Below, one piece after another: positions 23,398-31,827 of a stretch of DNA of 64,000 nt; position 1 is the first letter of the stretch, and every line of letters begins with the position of its first letter. This DNA is from Nonomuraea sediminis (lineage in GTDB: Bacteria > Actinomycetota > Actinomycetes > Streptosporangiales > Streptosporangiaceae): contig NZ_JAHDTI010000011.1 in the NCBI RefSeq assembly GCF_018531495.1, forward strand, positions 62,001-126,000, read 5' to 3'. The translations under genes were made by a program, and so were the position numbers. The notes under the pieces are model-generated. The model made no database searches. It was not told the DNA's origin and worked only from the letters and a program-made list of their open reading frames with translations.

Positions 23398-24882
23398 ATG
23401 CGCGTGATCTCCGGCCTGCTCGCCTTAACCCTGACAACCACCGATATTTCGGGAAATTCCACGCTGTACGGCTATGCCGCCGACACGTGGCGGTCCATGG
23501 CGGCCATGGTCGAGCCGGCCACCGGCATCCCCGCCGACAAGGTCACCGGAGACCTGAGGACCCGTGCCAAGGTCACCTCGCCCACCAACATCGCCGCCTA
23601 CGTCTGGAGCACGCTCACCGCCCGCGACCTCGGGCTCATCCGCCCGTCCGACGCCCGGGAGCGGGTCGGGAAGGTGCTGGCCGCGCTGGAGCGGATGGAG
23701 CGCGACGCGCCCACCGGGCAGTACTACAACTGGTACGACCCGGCCACCCTCCAACTGGTCCGCACCTGGCCGGACAACGGTAATCCGGTCGACCTGTTCG
23801 CCTCCAGCGTCGACAACGGATGGCTGGCGGCCTCCCTGATGATGGTCCGCAACGCCATGCCCGGCTACGCCCCGCGCGCGGGGAAGCTGCTCGGCTCGAT
23901 GAACTTCAAGGCCTACTACGACGCCGCGGCCAGGCCCGACGCGGGCACCGGGCTGTTGCGCGGCGGGTTCTGGCCGGTCAAGCCCGCCGGGTGCTCGATC
24001 CCCACCGACTACGCGGGGACGGGGACCACGGTCTACTCCACCTGCCACACCTACGGCTCGCCGAGCGAGACCCGGATCGGCACCTACATCGGCATCGCCC
24101 TGGGCCAGCTCCCGAAGGAGCACTACTACGGCCTTTATCGGACATTTCCTGATAACGCCTGTGATTGGGCGTGGCAGGATCAGAAGCCGGTCGGCTCGTG
24201 GAAGGAGTACCTGGGCATCAAGGTCTGGGAGGGCACCTACGGCTACCGCGGCATGCGGTACGTCCCCAACTGGGGCGGCTCCATGTTCGAGGAACTCATG
24301 CCCGACCTGGTGGTCCCCGAGGCCCGCTGGGCGCCCAGGTCGTGGGGCCGCAACCACCCGGTGTTCGTCAAGGCCCAGATCGCGCACGGCCTCGACGAGG
24401 CCGGATACGGCTACTGGGGCTTCTCGCCCGCCAACGACCCGCGCGGCGGCTACCGCGAGTACGGCGTGGACCCGCTCGGCATGCAGTCCGACGGCTACAC
24501 CTCCGACGAGGAGCGCACCACCACCGATCCCGGCTACGAGGGCTGCCGCCCGGCCCAGCCCGACCCGGCCTCCTACGGCGACGGGGTGGTGACTCCCCAC
24601 GCCTCCTTCCTGGCCCTGCCGTACGCGAGGAAGCAGGCGCTGGAGAACCTGGCGAAGATCCGCTCGAACCTGGGGGCCTACGGGCCCGGCGGCTTCTACG
24701 ACTCCGTCGCGGTCCGCTCGGGGGCGGTGTCGAAGTGGTATCTCGCGCTCGACCAGGGGATGGTCATGGCCGCGCTGGGCAACGTGCTGGCCGGGGACAA
24801 CCTGCACCGCTATTTCGGCAGCTCCGACGTCGAGGCGAAGCTGCGACCCGTCATGGAAATCGAGGAATGGGAAGCTCATTGA
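23398..24882 (+). CDS. Glycoamylase-fold (GH144-like) glucan-acting enzyme
   Basis: 494 residues resembling the (alpha/alpha)6-barrel glycoamylase domain of beta-1,2-glucanase-like proteins. Marks are SVDNGWLAASLM at 137-149, many aromatic and Gly-rich turns, and the family-defining NWGGSMFEELMP at 291-302. The N-terminus (MRVISGLLALTLTTT) is weakly hydrophobic with one Arg, so secretion is uncertain. ATG 23398 follows GAGGAG. It sits in the LacI sugar operon directly after the permeases and overlaps the GH39-like gene (TGATG). Probably trims imported or external beta-glucan. The precise substrate is inferred. Confidence 0.8.
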   Translation: MRVISGLLALTLTTTDISGNSTLYGYAADTWRSMAAMVEPATGIPADKVTGDLRTRAKVTSPTNIAAYVWSTLTARDLGLIRPSDARERVGKVLAALERMERDAPTGQYYNWYDPATLQLVRTWPDNGNPVDLFASSVDNGWLAASLMMVRNAMPGYAPRAGKLLGSMNFKAYYDAAARPDAGTGLLRGGFWPVKPAGCSIPTDYAGTGTTVYSTCHTYGSPSETRIGTYIGIALGQLPKEHYYGLYRTFPDNACDWAWQDQKPVGSWKEYLGIKVWEGTYGYRGMRYVPNWGGSMFEELMPDLVVPEARWAPRSWGRNHPVFVKAQIAHGLDEAGYGYWGFSPANDPRGGYREYGVDPLGMQSDGYTSDEERTTTDPGYEGCRPAQPDPASYGDGVVTPHASFLALPYARKQALENLAKIRSNLGAYGPGGFYDSVAVRSGAVSKWYLALDQGMVMAALGNVLAGDNLHRYFGSSDVEAKLRPVMEIEEWEAH

Positions 24883-26663
24883 TGAGTACGGCTGACGCCG
24901 CACGCCGCGACTGGCAGGCACGGATCAACCAGGCCTCCGGGGATGTGTCGCCCGCCGCCGAGGTCGCGCTGACCGCGCCCGCGGGTCTGCGCGCCGAGCC
25001 CGGGGGCGGGTGCGTGACGCTGACCTGGGAACCGGTGCCCGGCGCCATCGGCTACCTGGTGCACCGCGACGGGTCACCGATCACGCAGCGGGACGTGGAC
25101 GTGCCCGCGGTGCCCTCGTGCCGGTTCGTCGACACCGGGCCGGGGGGTTCCTACGCGGTGGCGGCGATCGCGGCGATGGACGTCGCGGGGCCGTTGTCCG
25201 CCGCGGTCACCGCCTCCGCGTCGGACTCGTCGGGCGCGGTCTCGGTGAGGGTTTCCGGGGAGGAGTCCGGACCCGTGCACCGGCCGTGGTCCTACATGAT
25301 CGGATCGGAGCACCTGTCGTACCTGCTGTCGCGGGAGGAGACAGGCGGGCGGCCCATCGGCGCCGAGCTCACCGAGGCGCTGCGGATCATGCGGGACGAG
25401 TTCGGCGTCGAGACCGTGCGCGCCCACGGCATCCTCTGCGACGACCTGGGCGTCTACCGGGAGGTCGACGGCAAGGCGGTCTACGACTTCACCAAGGTCG
25501 ACCAGGTCTACGACACCGTCGTGGGCCTCGGGCTGCGGCCGGTCGTGGAGCTCGGCTTCATGCCGCGCGACCTGGCCGCCGACCCCGCCAAGACCGTCTT
25601 CGCCTACGAGGCGATCATCTCACCGCCCAAGGACTTCGAGGCGTGGAGCGACCTGGTCAGGGCCCTGGTCGAGCACCTGGTGGACCGGTACGGCATCCAG
25701 GAGCTCATCGACCACTGGTCCTTCGAGGTGTGGAACGAGGCCAACCTCGCGGTGTTCTGGTCCGGCACCCCGGCCGACTACTTCCTCCTCTACGACGTCA
25801 CCTCCGCCGCCGTGAAGAACGTCCACCCGCGCCTGCGCGTCGGCGGCCCCGCGTCGGCGGCCAACGGCTGGATGGAGGAACTCCTCGCGCACATCGCCGA
25901 GTCGGGCGCCGCGCTCGACTTCGTCTCCACCCACACCTACGGCAACGCGCCGCTCGACTGGCGTCCCACGCTCGAGCGGTACGGCATGCCCGGCACGCCC
26001 ATCTGGTGGACCGAATGGGGACCCACCCCCACCCACTTCCACGGCATCGGCGACGGCGTCTTCGGCGCCACCTTCCTCCTGCACGGCATGAAGTCGGCCG
26101 CAGGGCGGGTCGAGGCGCTGTCGCACTGGGTGGCCTCCGACCACTTCGAGGAGCTCGGCCGCCCGCCCAGGCTCTTCCACGGCGGCTTCGGCCTCCTCAC
26201 GGTCGGCAACCTGCGCAAGCCCCGCTTCCACGCCCTCACCCTGGCCGGCCGCCTCGGCGCGACGGAGCTGGTGACCGAACTGTCGGGCGACGTCGCCGGC
26301 GTGGAAGCCTGGGCGACCCGCCATCCGGACGGCCGCCTCGGCATCCTCCTCTGGAACGGCACCCTCAACCAGTCCCAGGCCTCCGGCGCCCCCGAACTGA
26401 ACCGGCGGATCTCCCTGACCGTCGACGGCGCCTACCGCGTCACCCACCACCGCATCGACGAGACCCACTCCAACATCAAGCCCGTCTGGGACGCGATGAG
26501 CGACCAGGCCGACTGGCCCGCCGCCGGCCAGTGGCCCGCCCTCCACGCGGCCAACACCCTCGACGAACTCGAACCCCCCAGAAACCTCGCCCCCGGCGAA
26601 CCCCTCGAGTTCGACCTCCCCATGCCCGCCGTCTCCTACCTGGAGCTCACCCCCCTCCCTTGA
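24882..26663 (+). CDS. GH39-type glycosidase with N-terminal FnIII-like domain
   Basis: 593 residues. An FnIII-like domain (about 33-112, VTLTWEPVPGAIGYLVHRDG) precedes a TIM barrel. The catalytic acid is Glu286 in FEVWNEANL and the nucleophile is Glu378 in WWTEWGP, the spacing seen in GH39 beta-xylosidases and iduronidase relatives. A C-terminal beta domain follows. No signal peptide, so it probably acts inside the cell on sugar brought in by the ABC system. Start overlaps the previous stop. Beta-xylosidase is the best guess and other GH39 activities are possible. Confidence 0.85.
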   Translation: MSTADAARRDWQARINQASGDVSPAAEVALTAPAGLRAEPGGGCVTLTWEPVPGAIGYLVHRDGSPITQRDVDVPAVPSCRFVDTGPGGSYAVAAIAAMDVAGPLSAAVTASASDSSGAVSVRVSGEESGPVHRPWSYMIGSEHLSYLLSREETGGRPIGAELTEALRIMRDEFGVETVRAHGILCDDLGVYREVDGKAVYDFTKVDQVYDTVVGLGLRPVVELGFMPRDLAADPAKTVFAYEAIISPPKDFEAWSDLVRALVEHLVDRYGIQELIDHWSFEVWNEANLAVFWSGTPADYFLLYDVTSAAVKNVHPRLRVGGPASAANGWMEELLAHIAESGAALDFVSTHTYGNAPLDWRPTLERYGMPGTPIWWTEWGPTPTHFHGIGDGVFGATFLLHGMKSAAGRVEALSHWVASDHFEELGRPPRLFHGGFGLLTVGNLRKPRFHALTLAGRLGATELVTELSGDVAGVEAWATRHPDGRLGILLWNGTLNQSQASGAPELNRRISLTVDGAYRVTHHRIDETHSNIKPVWDAMSDQADWPAAGQWPALHAANTLDELEPPRNLAPGEPLEFDLPMPAVSYLELTPLP

Positions 26664-26669
26664 ACCACC

Positions 26670-26713
26670 CACCACCTCGCCGATCCAGCCCGCGCCGGGT
26701 CGGCGAGGTGGTG
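26670..26713. terminator. Bidirectional terminator between convergent operons
   Basis: CACCACCTCGCCGA (26670-26683) pairs perfectly with TCGGCGAGGTGGTG (26700-26713) around a 16-base loop. It lies between the stop of the GH39-like gene and the stop of the molybdenum subunit gene. Its right arm belongs to the dispersed repeat family, so that element can act as a terminator half. Confidence 0.8.
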
Positions 26714-26725
26714 CACGGCGGGTGG

Positions 26726-28930
26726 TCAGAGGAGCCGGTCGATCGTGATGGGCAGGGAGCGGATGCGTCGGCCCGTGGCGTGGTGGACGGCGTTGGCGAT
26801 GGCGGCGCCGATGCCGACGAGGCCGATCTCGCCGACCCCCTTGACCCCGATCGGGTTGAACCTGTCGGGCCGGCCGACGAAGACCACCTGCATGTCGGGA
26901 ACGTCGGCGTTGACCGGGATCAGGTAGTCGCCGAACGTGGCGTTGGTGATGCGCCCGGACCCGGGATCGGTGACGATCTCCTCGAACATGGCCATCCCGA
27001 TGCCGCCGACCGTGCCGCCGATGATCTGGCTGGTGGCCGTCTTCTCGTTCAGTATCCGGCCGGCGTCGATCGCCGAGACGACCCTGGCCAACCGCAGCAG
27101 CCCGAGCTCCGGGTCGACCCGCACCTCCACGAACCGCGCGCCGAAGGGCCCCGCGGGCGCCAGGCCCAGCTCCTGCGGGTCGTTCGGGGTGCTGGCGCCG
27201 TCGGCGGTCAGCTCCGCGAGCCCGTGCGCGGCGAGGATGTCGGTGTAGGACTCCCCGCGCTCCGGCGACCCGGTGCGGTGGATCCTGCCGCCGTCGACTC
27301 CGACCTCGTCGAGGGCGCATCCCGCCAGCGGCGAGGTGGGATCGTCGCGGACGGTGTCCAGGAACGCCTGCACCAGGTTGCGGCAGGCGGCGTGGACCGC
27401 GTTGCCCAGGCCGGCCGTCAGTCCGGAGCCGCCCGCCTGCGCTCCCGGCGGCAGGTCGCTGTCGCCGAGCTCGAAGGTGACGCGTTCCAGGTCCAGCCCG
27501 AGGAGCTCGGCTGACAGCTGGGTCATCACCGTCCAGGTGCCTGTCCCGATGTCGGTCACCGCGCTGCGCACCAGGGCCGTCCCGTCCTTGCGGAGCGTCG
27601 CGCTCGCCGTACACGGCGCCTGGTACCAGAAGAAGGAGACGCCGGCCATGCCGTACCCGATCAGCCAGTCGCCGTCGCGCATCGAGCCGGGCTCGGGCCG
27701 GCGGCGCGACCAGCCGAACAGGTCGGCGCCGACCTCGTAGCACTCGCGCAGGGCGTTGCTCGACCACGGCAGGCCCAGTTGCGGGTGGACGTCGGCGTAG
27801 TTGCGCAGCCGCAGCTCGATCGGGTCGATGCCGAGCGTGTAGGACAGCTCGTCCATGGCCGACTCGAGCGCGAAGTTGCCCTGGGCGTCGCCGGGCGCGC
27901 GCATCGAGTTGCACCAGGTGATGTTCAGCCGGACCTGCCGGTCACGCGTGGAGACGTTGGGGCAGGCGTAGGCGGACTCCGAGACGGTCGCGCACGGTTC
28001 GAGGTTGTTCCCCTCCATCTGCAGCGTCGTGGTGCTCTCGTGGTCGAGCGCCACCAGCCGTCCGTCGCGGGTGGCGCCGATCCTGAGGCGCTGCACCGTT
28101 TCCGTGCGGTGGCCGATGCCGGTGAACATCTCCGGGCGGGTCAGCACGAGCTTGACCGGCCGCCCCACCGTGCGCGCGGCCAGCGCCGCCAGGATGACGT
28201 GCGGCCACGTGCGCAGCCCCGCGCCGAACCCGCCGCCGACGAACGGCGCGAGCACCCGCACCCCGCTCTCCGGGACGGCGAACACCCGCGCGAGCGCCGT
28301 GCGCAGGCTGCCGGGCCACTGCGTGGAGTCGTGGACGGTGAGGGCGTCGCCGTCCCAGGCGGCCACGGTCGTGAACAGCCCCATGGGGCTGTTGGCGTTG
28401 CCCGCCGTGGTGTAGGTCGCCTCGAACCGCACCTCGGCCGAGGCCAGGGCGGCCTCGGCGTCACCGCGACTGGCGTCCAGCCCCCACGGGTCGGTGATCA
28501 GCTCCGCCCTGGGGTCGTGGATATCCAGGATGGGCTCGGTCTTCTCGTAGTCCGCCTCGATCAGCCGGGCCGCGGCCGTCGCCTCCTCGGCGGTGCCCGC
28601 CACCACCATCGCCACGTACTGGCCGTGGTAGTGGATCCTGTCGTCCTGCAACGGCGTCGGCGGGGCCGACAGGAACGTGTCGGGCGCGCGTCCCAGCACG
28701 GGCGCGTTCCGATGGGTGATGACCGCCAGCACGCCGGGGGAGGTCTGGGCGGCGCTGATGTCGAGCCGGGTGATCCGCCCGGCGGCCACGGTGCTGCGCA
28801 CGAGCGCGGCGTGCGCCAGGTCGGGGTAGCTGAAGTCGTTGGGGTAGTCCGCGGCGCCGGTGACCTTCAGCGGGCCGTCGACACGATCCACCCCCTCACC
28901 GACCAGGCCGATCTGCTCGACGGTGGTCAT
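26726..28930 (-). CDS. Aldehyde/xanthine oxidoreductase molybdenum subunit, PaoC-like
   Basis: 734 residues of the xanthine oxidase molybdopterin-binding family. Visible are GQYVAMVVAG, FVGGGFGAGLR, RAPGDAQGNFALESAMDEL and the catalytic Glu loop KGVGEIGLVGIG near the C-terminus. With the two genes upstream it forms a three-subunit enzyme of the PaoABC type that oxidises aldehydes. ATG 28930 overlaps the FAD subunit stop. Maturation genes (XdhC, cofactor synthesis) are not in the window. Confidence 0.93.
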   Translation of the reverse strand: MTTVEQIGLVGEGVDRVDGPLKVTGAADYPNDFSYPDLAHAALVRSTVAAGRITRLDISAAQTSPGVLAVITHRNAPVLGRAPDTFLSAPPTPLQDDRIHYHGQYVAMVVAGTAEEATAAARLIEADYEKTEPILDIHDPRAELITDPWGLDASRGDAEAALASAEVRFEATYTTAGNANSPMGLFTTVAAWDGDALTVHDSTQWPGSLRTALARVFAVPESGVRVLAPFVGGGFGAGLRTWPHVILAALAARTVGRPVKLVLTRPEMFTGIGHRTETVQRLRIGATRDGRLVALDHESTTTLQMEGNNLEPCATVSESAYACPNVSTRDRQVRLNITWCNSMRAPGDAQGNFALESAMDELSYTLGIDPIELRLRNYADVHPQLGLPWSSNALRECYEVGADLFGWSRRRPEPGSMRDGDWLIGYGMAGVSFFWYQAPCTASATLRKDGTALVRSAVTDIGTGTWTVMTQLSAELLGLDLERVTFELGDSDLPPGAQAGGSGLTAGLGNAVHAACRNLVQAFLDTVRDDPTSPLAGCALDEVGVDGGRIHRTGSPERGESYTDILAAHGLAELTADGASTPNDPQELGLAPAGPFGARFVEVRVDPELGLLRLARVVSAIDAGRILNEKTATSQIIGGTVGGIGMAMFEEIVTDPGSGRITNATFGDYLIPVNADVPDMQVVFVGRPDRFNPIGVKGVGEIGLVGIGAAIANAVHHATGRRIRSLPITIDRLL

Positions 28931-29916
28931 GACGCACCTCCGGCGACGGTCCGCAGGGCGCGCACCAAGGTGCGTTTGGCCAGTTCGACCTTGAAGGCGG
29001 TGCCCGGCACGGTGAACGGGTCCGCGATGGCGGCCTCGGCCGCCGCGGCGAAGACCTCCGGGCTCGCGGGCGCCCCGCGCAGGACCTGCTCGGCCTCGGG
29101 AGCGCGCCAGGGAATCGTGCCGACGCCGCCGAGGGCGACCCGCGCCTCGCCGATCACGCCGCCGTCGAGCCGTACGGCCACCGCCGCGGAGGTGAGCGCG
29201 AACTCGTAGGAGACCCTGTCGCGGACCTTGAGATAGGTGGAGCGCGCGTCCGGCGCGAGCAGCGGGATCTCCACGGCGGTGATCAGCTCGCCGTGCCTGA
29301 GCACGTTCTCCACGTCCGGGGTGTCCCCTGGAATCCGGTAGAACTCCGTCAGCGGGATCGAGCGCTCTCCGTCGGGTCCGCGCAGGTGCACGACCGCGTC
29401 CAGCGCCATCAGCGGCACCGCCATGTCGGAGGCGTGCAACGCGATGCAGTGCTCGCTCGCGCCCAGGATCGCGTGCATCCTGGCGACCCCCTGCACCGCG
29501 GCACACCCGGAGCCGCGGCGCCGCTTGTTGCACGCGGGGACGGCCGGGTCGCGGAAGTAGCGGCAGCGGGTGCGCTGCAACAGGTTCCCGCCGATCGTCG
29601 CCATGTTCCGCAGCTGCACCGACGCGCCGAGCAGCAGCGCCTCACGCAGGAACGGCAGGCGTCCGGCGACCGTGGGGTCGGCGGCCAGTTCCTCCATCGT
29701 GGTCAGCGCGCCCACCCGCAGCACGTCGCCGTCGCGGGTGATGCCGCCGAGCGGCAGCCGGGTGATGTCGACCAGCCGGTCGGGCGCCAGGACGCCGTCC
29801 TTCATCAGGTCCAGCTGGGTCGTGCCGCCGGCCAGATAGGACGCTGCCGGGTCGGCGCTCACCGCCGCCACGGCCTGGCCTATCTCGCCCGCCCTGACGT
29901 ACTCGAACTCACGCAT
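28927..29916 (-). CDS. Aldehyde oxidoreductase FAD subunit, PaoB-like
   Basis: 329 residues, CO-dehydrogenase flavoprotein fold. FAD loops YLAGGTTQLDLMK and NMATIGGNLLQ are present. A Cys-rich insert, TRCRYFRD then CNKRRRGSGCAA, matches the extra [4Fe-4S] cluster site of PaoB/YagS, pointing to the periplasmic-type aldehyde oxidoreductase subgroup rather than plain xanthine dehydrogenase. ATG 29916 overlaps the upstream 2Fe-2S gene by 8 bases. Electron transfer: molybdenum to 2Fe-2S to FAD. Confidence 0.93.
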   Translation of the reverse strand: MREFEYVRAGEIGQAVAAVSADPAASYLAGGTTQLDLMKDGVLAPDRLVDITRLPLGGITRDGDVLRVGALTTMEELAADPTVAGRLPFLREALLLGASVQLRNMATIGGNLLQRTRCRYFRDPAVPACNKRRRGSGCAAVQGVARMHAILGASEHCIALHASDMAVPLMALDAVVHLRGPDGERSIPLTEFYRIPGDTPDVENVLRHGELITAVEIPLLAPDARSTYLKVRDRVSYEFALTSAAVAVRLDGGVIGEARVALGGVGTIPWRAPEAEQVLRGAPASPEVFAAAAEAAIADPFTVPGTAFKVELAKRTLVRALRTVAGGAS

Positions 29917-30388
29917 GGCCGCCACCCGCCGCCGACACCTCGCGGATCGCCGCGACGATGTTGGGATAGGCGCCGCACCGGCACAGGTTGCCGCTCATGA
30001 ACTCGCGGATGTCCGCGTCGGATCCCGCTCGGCCCTCCGCCAGCAGGCACACCGCCGACATGATCTGCCCGGAGGTGCAGTAGCCGCACTGGAAGGCGTC
30101 GTGGCGGACGAAGGCCTCCTGCACCGGATGCGGGATGCCGTCGGGCGCGAGACCCTCGACGGTGGTGATCGCCCTGCCCTCGCACTGCGCGGCCAGCGTC
30201 AGGCACGACAGGATCCGCTTGCCGTCGGCCATCACGGTGCACGCGCCGCAGGCGCCCTGGTCGCATCCCTTCTTGGTGCCGGTCAGCCCCAGCCCGTCGC
30301 GCAACGCGTCCAGCAGGGTCACCCGGGAGTCAAGGTCGAGCTGCTGGTAGACGCCGTTGACGGTCAACGCCACCGCGACGTGAGCCAT
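29909..30388 (-). CDS. Aldehyde oxidoreductase 2Fe-2S subunit, PaoA-like
   Basis: 159 residues with two [2Fe-2S] sites: the plant-ferredoxin-like CDQGACGACTV with a later Cys (SCLTLAAQC), and the helical CGYCTSGQ with NLCRCGAYPNI. ATG 30388 (MAHVAV) is used, and there is no Tat-type N-terminus, so a cytoplasmic location is likelier than in E. coli PaoA. First gene of the three-gene operon, its 5' spacer holding a dispersed repeat. Confidence 0.94.
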   Translation of the reverse strand: MAHVAVALTVNGVYQQLDLDSRVTLLDALRDGLGLTGTKKGCDQGACGACTVMADGKRILSCLTLAAQCEGRAITTVEGLAPDGIPHPVQEAFVRHDAFQCGYCTSGQIMSAVCLLAEGRAGSDADIREFMSGNLCRCGAYPNIVAAIREVSAAGGGHA

Positions 30389-30518
30389 AACCCCTCGTTT
30401 CCGGCGCGGCACGCACCGCGGCCTCACGGGGGGAGGTCTCTACCGACCCGACTATACGCCGCACACCTACCCCCGTACGGCGAGCAACCAACCCGCACCG
30501 CACAACGGAAACGCCCAC

Positions 30519-30580
30519 CGCGCCGGGTCGGCGAGACGGTGTACGGCGGTCATCGGCGCGTTTGTACGGCGGGTCACCGG
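30519..30580. repeat. Dispersed element, plus orientation
   Basis: The 30-bp core at 30519-30548 is identical to the reverse complement of 18640-18669. It is followed by a conserved tail (ATCGGCGCG, then GTACGGCGGG). It lies in the spacer 30389-30762 upstream of the aldehyde oxidoreductase operon. No gene is visible there. Confidence 0.85.
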
Positions 30581-30680
30581 GCCCGGGGACGTGGGTGGGG
30601 TGCGTCGTAGCGGCGGGTGACCACCTCCGCCGGAGGAGCGTCTCCCTGGACAGGGCCCGGCCGAAGTGCGGCGGGTGGGG

Positions 30681-30784
30681 GAGGGGCGGCTTGCCGTACA
30701 GCAGGGAGAACCAGAGGTAGACCCGGGCGGCGGAGGGGCGGCTTGCCGTACAGCAGAAAGAATCAGAGATAGACGCGGGTGGCG
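30681..30784. repeat. 52-bp tandem duplication at a gene end
   Basis: GAGGGGCGGCTTGCCGTACA begins at 30681 and again at 30733. The second copy runs into the last codons of the minus-strand gene ending at 30763, and the first copy is a slightly decayed duplicate of that gene end. Confidence 0.75.
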
Positions 30785-31203
30785 GTGATGAGGTCGGGGG
30801 TGGCGTCGCGGGTGTCGACGTAGAGGGCGTCGTCGGGGGTGCGTTCGCGGACGTCGCGGTCGCGGATGGCGAAGACGGCGGGTGGCGCGCCCACGTCGCC
30901 GTAGCGGGACCGGACGGCGGCCGCGATGGCCGCGCGGACGTCCGCGACGACCGAGGCGGGCGTGTGGCCGGCGCCCGAGGCCGCCAGGTAGCCGAGCATG
31001 CCGGCGAAGCGGAGCTCGATGTCGGCGGCCGGGCGCTGGCGGGGGAGGATGGGCCGGTCGAGCCAGAAGACCTTGCCCGCGAGGAACGCGTCGAAGCCGA
31101 GCGTGCGGGCGGTCTCGGCCAGCAGGCTGCCGAACTCGGCCAGGTCGGCCTCGGGCGGCAGGTCGGTGGTGACGAACAGCGGCACGATCAGCGAGTCGAG
31201 CAT
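30763..31203 (-). CDS. Conserved-looking hypothetical protein
   Basis: 146 residues. I do not recognise the family. It opens with a hydrophobic strand (MLDSLIVPLFVTTDL), is otherwise soluble and mixed alpha/beta, and ends ATRVYL. ATG 31203 is chosen. A TTG at 31209 sits closer to the GGAGG site and is possible. The coding bias is strong (GC-rich third positions), so it is probably real. Its 3' end is tandemly duplicated. Confidence 0.65.
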   Translation of the reverse strand: MLDSLIVPLFVTTDLPPEADLAEFGSLLAETARTLGFDAFLAGKVFWLDRPILPRQRPAADIELRFAGMLGYLAASGAGHTPASVVADVRAAIAAAVRSRYGDVGAPPAVFAIRDRDVRERTPDDALYVDTRDATPDLITATRVYL

Positions 31204-31299
31204 GAGCAAGTATCCCTCCGTGAGGAGGCTCATCGTAGGGCCCGCCACCGACAATCCACCGGGACCTGGCCTCCCCTTGAACGTCGGTAGGATCGGCGG

Positions 31300-31827
31300 A
31301 TGTCGTGGGCGCTGCTGATCAACGGGACCGTGGGGGTCGGGAAGACCACCGTCGCCGAGACGGCAGGTGACCTGCTGGCCGAGGAGGGCGTGCCCAACGC
31401 CGTCATCGACGTCGACTGGCTGCGGCGGTCCTGGCCGAAGCCGGAGGGCGACCCGTTCAACTCGGCGATCACGGTGAGCAACCTGCGGGCCGTGGCCGCC
31501 AACTTCCTCGACACCGGCGTGACCAGGCTCGTCCTGGCGGGCGTGATCGAGTCGGCGGACGAGCGGCGCGCCTACGAGCAGGCGCTGGGCGTCCCGCTGA
31601 GCGTCTGCTGGCTGCGCGCCCCGCTGGAGGAGGTGCGCAGCCGGCTGAGGCGCAGGCACGACGGCGACGGCGAGGGGCTGCGCTGGCACCTCGGCCGTTC
31701 GGGCGAGCTCGAGCGCGTCCTAGAGCGGGCCGGCGTCGAGGACTACGTGGTCCAGAGCACGCACGAGCCGCGCCAGGTGGCCGAGGAGGTGCTGAAGGGC
31801 TGGGTCAGAACGGGACGTGCCGGCTGA
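31300..31827 (+). CDS. P-loop kinase-like ATP-binding protein
   Basis: 175 residues. Walker A is INGTVGVGKTT (about 8-18), followed by VIDVDWLRRSWP, where the acidic residues resemble the acceptor-binding part of shikimate or APS kinases, and a LID-like RSRLRRRHDG. It fits AAA_33-type small-molecule kinases with unknown substrate. AGGATCGG lies before the ATG. Its 3' end overlaps the convergent DinB-fold gene by 23 bases. Confidence 0.8.
   Translation: MSWALLINGTVGVGKTTVAETAGDLLAEEGVPNAVIDVDWLRRSWPKPEGDPFNSAITVSNLRAVAANFLDTGVTRLVLAGVIESADERRAYEQALGVPLSVCWLRAPLEEVRSRLRRRHDGDGEGLRWHLGRSGELERVLERAGVEDYVVQSTHEPRQVAEEVLKGWVRTGRAG

Noticed and set aside
26726..29533. A 935-residue frame for the molybdenum subunit
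   Set aside because: The first 200 residues are a shadow of the FAD gene. The real start is ATG 28930 with the MTTVEQ opening.
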